From the NCBI GenBank assembly GCA_964415885.1, contig CAYQCE010000004.1, positions 41,279 to 105,278 on the forward strand: 64,000 nucleotides of DNA, in the 5' to 3' direction. This stretch comes from CAYQCE01 sp964415885. Its GTDB lineage: Bacteria > Zixibacteria > MSB-5A5 > JAABVY01 > JAHJOQ01. Below the pieces are notes generated by a model. It made no database searches and was not told where the DNA came from. It was given only the letters and a program-made list of their open reading frames with translations. A program made the position numbers and the translations under genes. This document shows, piece after piece, positions 60,345-64,000 of this stretch. Each line of letters starts with the position of its first letter. Within the stretch, counting starts at the first letter, position 1.

Positions 60345-62543
60345 TTAGAGAACCAATGTCCTTCCAGTGCCCTTCCCTACAACCCGTCCGATCACCGATG
60401 CGCGCATTCCGGTCTCAGCCTGAATCCTTCGAGAAACCTCCTCTGCTATGTCGCTCTCAACGGCCGCGAGCAGCCCGCCGGACGTTTGCGCATCGCACAT
60501 CAATACTTTAACGGTTCTGCCAATACCGCTCGTCCAGGATACCTTGTTCTCCAGGAAGCGCACGTTCGCTTCTGTGCCGCCGGGGATGATGCCGCTCGCT
60601 GCGTGTTCACGAGCGCCCGACATGATCGGAACCGCACTCGATTCGATCTCTACCTCAACTCCGCTTGCCTGAGTCATCTCGTGAAGATGCCCGAGCAGAC
60701 CAAATCCGGTGACATCGGTGCAGGCGTGCACATCGTATTCGGCAAGAATGCGCGCCGCCTTGTCATTAAGGCTTGCCATTTGCTCGATCAGCGTCTTTCT
60801 ATTCTCCTCGCTCAGAACCCCGCGCTTCAGCGCAGTCGAGAGTATTCCGGTACCAATAGGCTTCCCGAGAATCACTGCATTGCCCGGCTTCGCTCCGGAA
60901 TTCAACCAGACACGATTCGGATGAACCGTTCCCGTGACTGCAAGGCCGTATTTTGGTTCGACATCATCGATCGTGTGACCTCCGATGATACTGACTCCGG
61001 CTTCGGCCGCCTTGTCGTGCGCGCCTTGGAGTATCTCGTTCAGGACCGATATGGGCAAACGATTCGACGGAAACCCTACTACGCTCAGCGCAAAGACCGG
61101 CTTCGCCCCCATCGCATACACATCGCTGAGGGAATTTGCTGCGGCTATCTGCCCGAATTCGTACGGGTCATCCACGACCGGTGTAAAGAAGTCAACAGTC
61201 TGAACGATGGCAATGTCATCAGTAATTCGATACACCGCAGCATCATCTGCAGTCTCCGTACCTACCATCACATTCGAATCGTTCGGCGCGGGAATCGAAC
61301 GGAGAATTTCTTCCAGCAACTGCGGCCTCAGTTTGCACGCGCACCCGAGACCCTGCGTGTACCGAGTGAGCCTGATCCCCTCGTGCGATTCTACAGCGAT
61401 CTCCCGTACACCGCCGGACAATCGCGAGACGACATGAGAGAGCTCCTCGAAAGCTCTATCCACCTCGTTATCGGTAGTGCTCCTCCCGGTAGATATCCTC
61501 AGCGTGCCCATCGCGGTCTCCTCCGGCAGTCCCATCGCCTTCAAAACATGCGACATCTCGACCACATCCGAATGACACGCGGCCCCCGCAGATATGGCGA
61601 CACCGGTCGCCTCCGAAATTATCTGGTTCGCCTCGATACCGGGGAAAGAGATGCTCAGCGTGTTCGGCAGACGATGCTCCGGGTGACCGTTCACCGAAGC
61701 ACTTGGGAACGATTCAGTCAGTCTCAACTGGAGCTTGTCGCGGGTCCGACGCATGTTGCGGGCGTAGCCTTGAATATTCGCGTTAACCAGTTCGCACGCC
61801 TTCCCGAGTCCGACAATTTCGAGCACATTTTCGGTTCCGGCTCGACGATTGGATTCATGGTCAGCTCCCAACATGAATTTCTCGAGATCGACACCACTCT
61901 TGACATATAATGCCCCGATCCCTTTCGGCGCATACAACTTGTGCCCCGCAATCGAGAGCATATCTACGCCGAGAGCATCGACTTCCACCGGAATCTTCCC
62001 GATAGCCTGAGCCGCATCCGTATGAAGCGCTATCTCGCGCCCCGCCGCCACCTCCGCTATCTCTGTTATAGGTTGAATCGTGCCGACCTCGTTGTTCGCG
62101 AGCATGATAGTGATCAGTATGGTCTCGTTACGGATCGCGTTGGCAAGTGCGTCCAGACTGATCATTCCGTACTGATCGACCGGAAGGTACGTTACTGAAA
62201 AACCATGCTCCTCGAGGTATTCACAAACCTCGAGCACTGCCGGATGCTCGATCTGGGATGTTATGATATGATTCCCGCGATCCCTGTATTTGATAACATA
62301 ACCGCGGATCGCGTGATTATTGGCCTCGGTGCCGCCGCTCGTAAACGTAATTTCTTCCGGCAGGCAGCCGAGCATACCCGCAACCTGCCCGCGCGCAGTT
62401 TCGACAGCAGCACGCGTACGCAGTCCGTATGGATGGCCGCTGGATGGATTACCGAACTCCTCCGCAAGGTACGGCATCATCGCATCTGCAACCACGCGAT
62501 CAACCGGAGTCGTCGCGTTGTGATCGAGGTATATCGGCTTCAT
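60345..62543 (-). CDS. selD: Fusion of NifS/IscS-like cysteine desulfurase and selenophosphate synthetase (SelD)
   Basis: A 732-residue two-domain protein. Residues 1-375 are a cysteine desulfurase: IYLDHNATTPVD at the start, PLP lysine 202 in SIAGHKLYAPKG and catalytic Cys 323 in ISAGAACHSD. Residues 388-732 are SelD: RLTRYTQGLGCACK aligns with the E. coli loop holding Cys17, Cys19 and Lys20 (here Cys 401, Cys 403, Lys 404), then GTETADDAAVYRI and SLSDVYAMGAKP. The first domain can take selenium from selenocysteine and hand it to the second, which makes selenophosphate. ATG 62543 is the family start; a TTG at 62564 overlaps the previous gene. SelA, SelB, SelU and tRNA-Sec are not in the window. 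Confidence 0.95.
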   Translation of the reverse strand: MKPIYLDHNATTPVDRVVADAMMPYLAEEFGNPSSGHPYGLRTRAAVETARGQVAGMLGCLPEEITFTSGGTEANNHAIRGYVIKYRDRGNHIITSQIEHPAVLEVCEYLEEHGFSVTYLPVDQYGMISLDALANAIRNETILITIMLANNEVGTIQPITEIAEVAAGREIALHTDAAQAIGKIPVEVDALGVDMLSIAGHKLYAPKGIGALYVKSGVDLEKFMLGADHESNRRAGTENVLEIVGLGKACELVNANIQGYARNMRRTRDKLQLRLTESFPSASVNGHPEHRLPNTLSISFPGIEANQIISEATGVAISAGAACHSDVVEMSHVLKAMGLPEETAMGTLRISTGRSTTDNEVDRAFEELSHVVSRLSGGVREIAVESHEGIRLTRYTQGLGCACKLRPQLLEEILRSIPAPNDSNVMVGTETADDAAVYRITDDIAIVQTVDFFTPVVDDPYEFGQIAAANSLSDVYAMGAKPVFALSVVGFPSNRLPISVLNEILQGAHDKAAEAGVSIIGGHTIDDVEPKYGLAVTGTVHPNRVWLNSGAKPGNAVILGKPIGTGILSTALKRGVLSEENRKTLIEQMASLNDKAARILAEYDVHACTDVTGFGLLGHLHEMTQASGVEVEIESSAVPIMSGAREHAASGIIPGGTEANVRFLENKVSWTSGIGRTVKVLMCDAQTSGGLLAAVESDIAEEVSRRIQAETGMRASVIGRVVGKGTGRTLVL

Positions 62544-62560
62544 CTGGTGCAGTGGGAGTA

Positions 62561-62959
62561 TCAACCAATCTTTTCGAGCGCACTCTGGAGGCGCTCCCTG
62601 GCTTCGGTCGCGATCTCGGCGAGAGCCTCGTTTCCCGAAATCTGCATTATCTGCATCGGATCGGCTATAGCCACACGGGTCCTGCCGTCCGGTTGCTCGT
62701 AGACTATCACATTGCAGGGCAACAGTGCGCCAATCTCAAGATCATTCTGGAATGCCGTGTAGGCGAGCTTGGGATTGCATGCGCCGAGTATCTTGTATTT
62801 CTTGAAATCGACATCAAGCTTTTCTTTCAGCGTCCCCTTAACATCAATCTCCGTCAAAACCCCGAATCCTTCGTCTTTCAGTATCGGTGGGACTTTCTCA
62901 AGGGCTTCCTCATAGGACCAGTCAATATCTTTGCCGAATGTATAGTCGATTTCGGCCAT
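62561..62959 (-). CDS. DUF302-family protein
   Basis: A 132-residue soluble protein. The body has the DUF302 pattern: YEEALEKVPPILKDEGFGVLTEIDV, quoted as KVPPILKDEGFGVLTEIDV, then LGACNPKLAYTAFQNDLEIG and LLPCNVIVYE. The family's function is unknown; the GACNP cysteine and the LPCN cysteine are conserved and could bind a metal or heme. ATG 62959 has AGGAGG four bases upstream. The start of the desulfurase-SelD fusion overlaps or closely follows its end. Confidence 0.88.
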   Translation of the reverse strand: MAEIDYTFGKDIDWSYEEALEKVPPILKDEGFGVLTEIDVKGTLKEKLDVDFKKYKILGACNPKLAYTAFQNDLEIGALLPCNVIVYEQPDGRTRVAIADPMQIMQISGNEALAEIATEARERLQSALEKIG

Positions 62960-63095
62960 TGTTCCTCCTGTGTTCGTAAGAATTAGATTCGTATGCCCAG
63001 TATATGTAAAATGATGGATGACGGCAATCTGTTCCGACAATGGAGACAATCGGATAACTACTCAGAAGAAAAGTCGGAGTAGCGCGTGGCTCTGT

Positions 63096-63791
63096 TCAGT
63101 TCGAAACGAACGTATCCACGTACTTCGGTCCCGTGGGCGACATAGACAGCTTGCCCTTCAACTCGCGTCGTAACGCAAGTCGAGCCCGGTGAATATACCA
63201 ACGTACCGTTGCCGGAGGCATATCGAGAATCTCGGCAACTTCCGAGACCTCATGTCCCTCGAAATCTTTGAGGATGAACGCCGCCCGCTGCTTGTCGTTC
63301 AAGCGCTCCGCAGCTTTCAGAATCAGGTAACGGATATACTTGCGATGGTAAATATCCGCAGGTGACGCCTCGAAATTCTCCAGCGACTCGGAATAATTCT
63401 CGAGATCCTCGTGCGTGTGGCGCTTATGCTTACGAATGTAATCGATCGATGCATTGATCGTAATTCTATATAGCCAGGTCGAAAACCGCTTCGACGGGTC
63501 ATATCGATGCAGGTTCTTGACCATCTTGACAAAAACGAGCTGCGTAACATCCTTGGCGTCGTCATAGTCGCCCACCATGCGGTAGGCCACACCAGCAACC
63601 TGAGACTTATACCTGTCCATCAGTCCCTGGTACGCATCCTTGTTACCCGCTCGAATCTCGTCGATTATCTTGAGAGTTTCCGCCTCATCTTCACGATTCT
63701 TGCGGAGTTTCTTCAGCCTCTTCGATTTATCGTCTGCTGTCGGAGAAGCCTTCCTGTAAGACTTCTTCAGTTTCTTTTTGCGTTCACTCAT
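63096..63791 (-). CDS. ECF-type RNA polymerase sigma factor
   Basis: A 231-residue sigma-70-family factor. Region 2 reads YQGLMDRYKSQVAGVAYRMV then DAKDVTQLVFVKMVKNLHRYD and FSTWLYRITINASIDYIRK. Region 4 contains RLNDKQRAAFILKDFEGHEV and MPPATVRWYIHRARLALRREL, a helix-turn-helix. There is an extra N-terminal extension of about 35 Lys/Arg-rich residues. No anti-sigma gene is adjacent; DUF302 and the SelD fusion follow downstream. Start ATG 63791 is preferred; a GTG at 63815 is in frame. Confidence 0.92.
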   Translation of the reverse strand: MSERKKKLKKSYRKASPTADDKSKRLKKLRKNREDEAETLKIIDEIRAGNKDAYQGLMDRYKSQVAGVAYRMVGDYDDAKDVTQLVFVKMVKNLHRYDPSKRFSTWLYRITINASIDYIRKHKRHTHEDLENYSESLENFEASPADIYHRKYIRYLILKAAERLNDKQRAAFILKDFEGHEVSEVAEILDMPPATVRWYIHRARLALRRELKGKLSMSPTGPKYVDTFVSN

Positions 63792-63820
63792 CAGGAACAC
63801 CGTCCTTCCGTCCACGCAGC

Positions 63821-63849
63821 AATATAACTGTGTGGATAAGCTTTGTCTA
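63821..63849 (-). promoter_or_regulatory. Sigma-70-type promoter for the sigma-factor gene
   Basis: TAGACA (63844-63849), 17-base spacer, TATATT (63821-63826) on the minus strand; the leader is about 25 bases. The rest of the upstream DNA to the window edge (63850-64000) shows no gene. Confidence 0.5.
63831..63839 (-). promoter_or_regulatory. DnaA-box-like 9-mer within the promoter spacer
   Basis: The minus strand reads TTATCCACA, a perfect match to the DnaA-box consensus, exactly between the -35 and -10 elements of the promoter at 63821-63849. A single 9-mer can occur by chance in a window this size, so function is uncertain. Confidence 0.35.
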
Positions 63850-64000
63850 CCAATTTTAACCTGTGAAGGGGTATTTTGTTCCAGAAGTCTAAGTCACGCA
63901 ATGTCAATATCTTAGACCGACGATTCGCAGCTCTCAGTTGGTTGGTTTGACTTCTGCCGTTGACCGCTGGTCCCTGCCATTCCCGTGAGGGGTCTGCTGT

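Noticed and set aside
60486..61910. 474-codon plus-strand frame opposite the desulfurase-SelD fusion
   Set aside because: Arg/His-rich shadow without family likeness; the opposite strand has full catalytic motifs.
60345..62543. In-frame UGA selenocysteine in SelD
   Set aside because: The SelD active-site position is an ordinary Cys codon (Cys 401); no internal UGA is present.
1..64000. tRNA, rRNA, CRISPR arrays, insertion sequences
   Set aside because: No cloverleaf-like T-loop/CCA patterns, repeat-spacer arrays, transposase genes or terminal inverted repeats were seen on reading both strands.

Overview
The window (about 54-56% GC by eye) comes from a diderm, non-model bacterium. An outer-membrane-type barrel protein, SurA/PpiD-like chaperones, MlaE/MlaF lipid transporter parts, a GSI-alpha glutamine synthetase, 2-oxoglutarate:ferredoxin oxidoreductase and EF-hand-decorated M14 peptidases suggest an uncultured lineage near the FCB superphylum (Zixibacteria-like). 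That placement is inference. I see no rRNA, tRNA, CRISPR array, insertion sequence, prophage or frameshifted gene. Most genes lie on the minus strand in long, tightly packed operons.

Layout. 1-7002 (-): GTPase/cyclic-2,3-diphosphoglycerate-synthetase-like protein, carbamate kinase, tRNA nucleotidyltransferase, sucC, sucD with a histone-H1-like tail, ferredoxin and korA (cut by the window edge). 7411-12711 (-): metallo-beta-lactamase, threonine aldolase, lipid-kinase-like membrane protein, large parvulin lipoprotein, outer-membrane barrel protein. 12847-14277 (-): exported Cys-rich HMA metal-binding protein and exported thioredoxin. 14394-19686 (-): dnaE, TPR protein, rhomboid. 19784-24059: divergent M23 peptidase and PpiD-like foldase. 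24163-28742 (-): tgt-yajC-def-fmt-rng. 28994-30909: an orphan protein with a degenerate nuclease-like C-terminus, convergent with a GNAT. 31101-34840 (+): tandem M14 proteins, the first with every zinc ligand lost. 34953-40571 (-): dnaB-mlaE-mlaF-radA-flavin reductase-SH3 protein. 40832-51220 (-): a small unknown gene, then a nine-gene run glnA-gatA-gatB-purN-purC-purH-smg-coaBC-udg. 51580-54205 (+): pentaheme cytochrome plus a Cyc2-like cytochrome-porin. 54296-58441 (-): slipin, NfeD protease, S9 peptidase. 58601-60266 (+): prs-rplY. 60345-63791 (-): sigma factor, DUF302 protein and a cysteine desulfurase-SelD fusion.

How it fits together. korA/korD/sucCD form a ferredoxin-linked module between 2-oxoglutarate and succinate, usable in either direction of the TCA cycle. 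glnA with gatAB and the purine genes is a glutamine supply-and-use operon, and a sigma-54-type promoter lies in front of glnA. The two cytochromes suggest electron transfer across the outer membrane. The same CRP-type palindrome sits downstream of their promoter and downstream of the promoter that drives the GTPase/TCA operon. The most unusual items are the basic tail on SucD, the cysteine desulfurase-SelD fusion, the dead/live M14 pair, the cytochrome-porin module and the orphan at 28994-30415.
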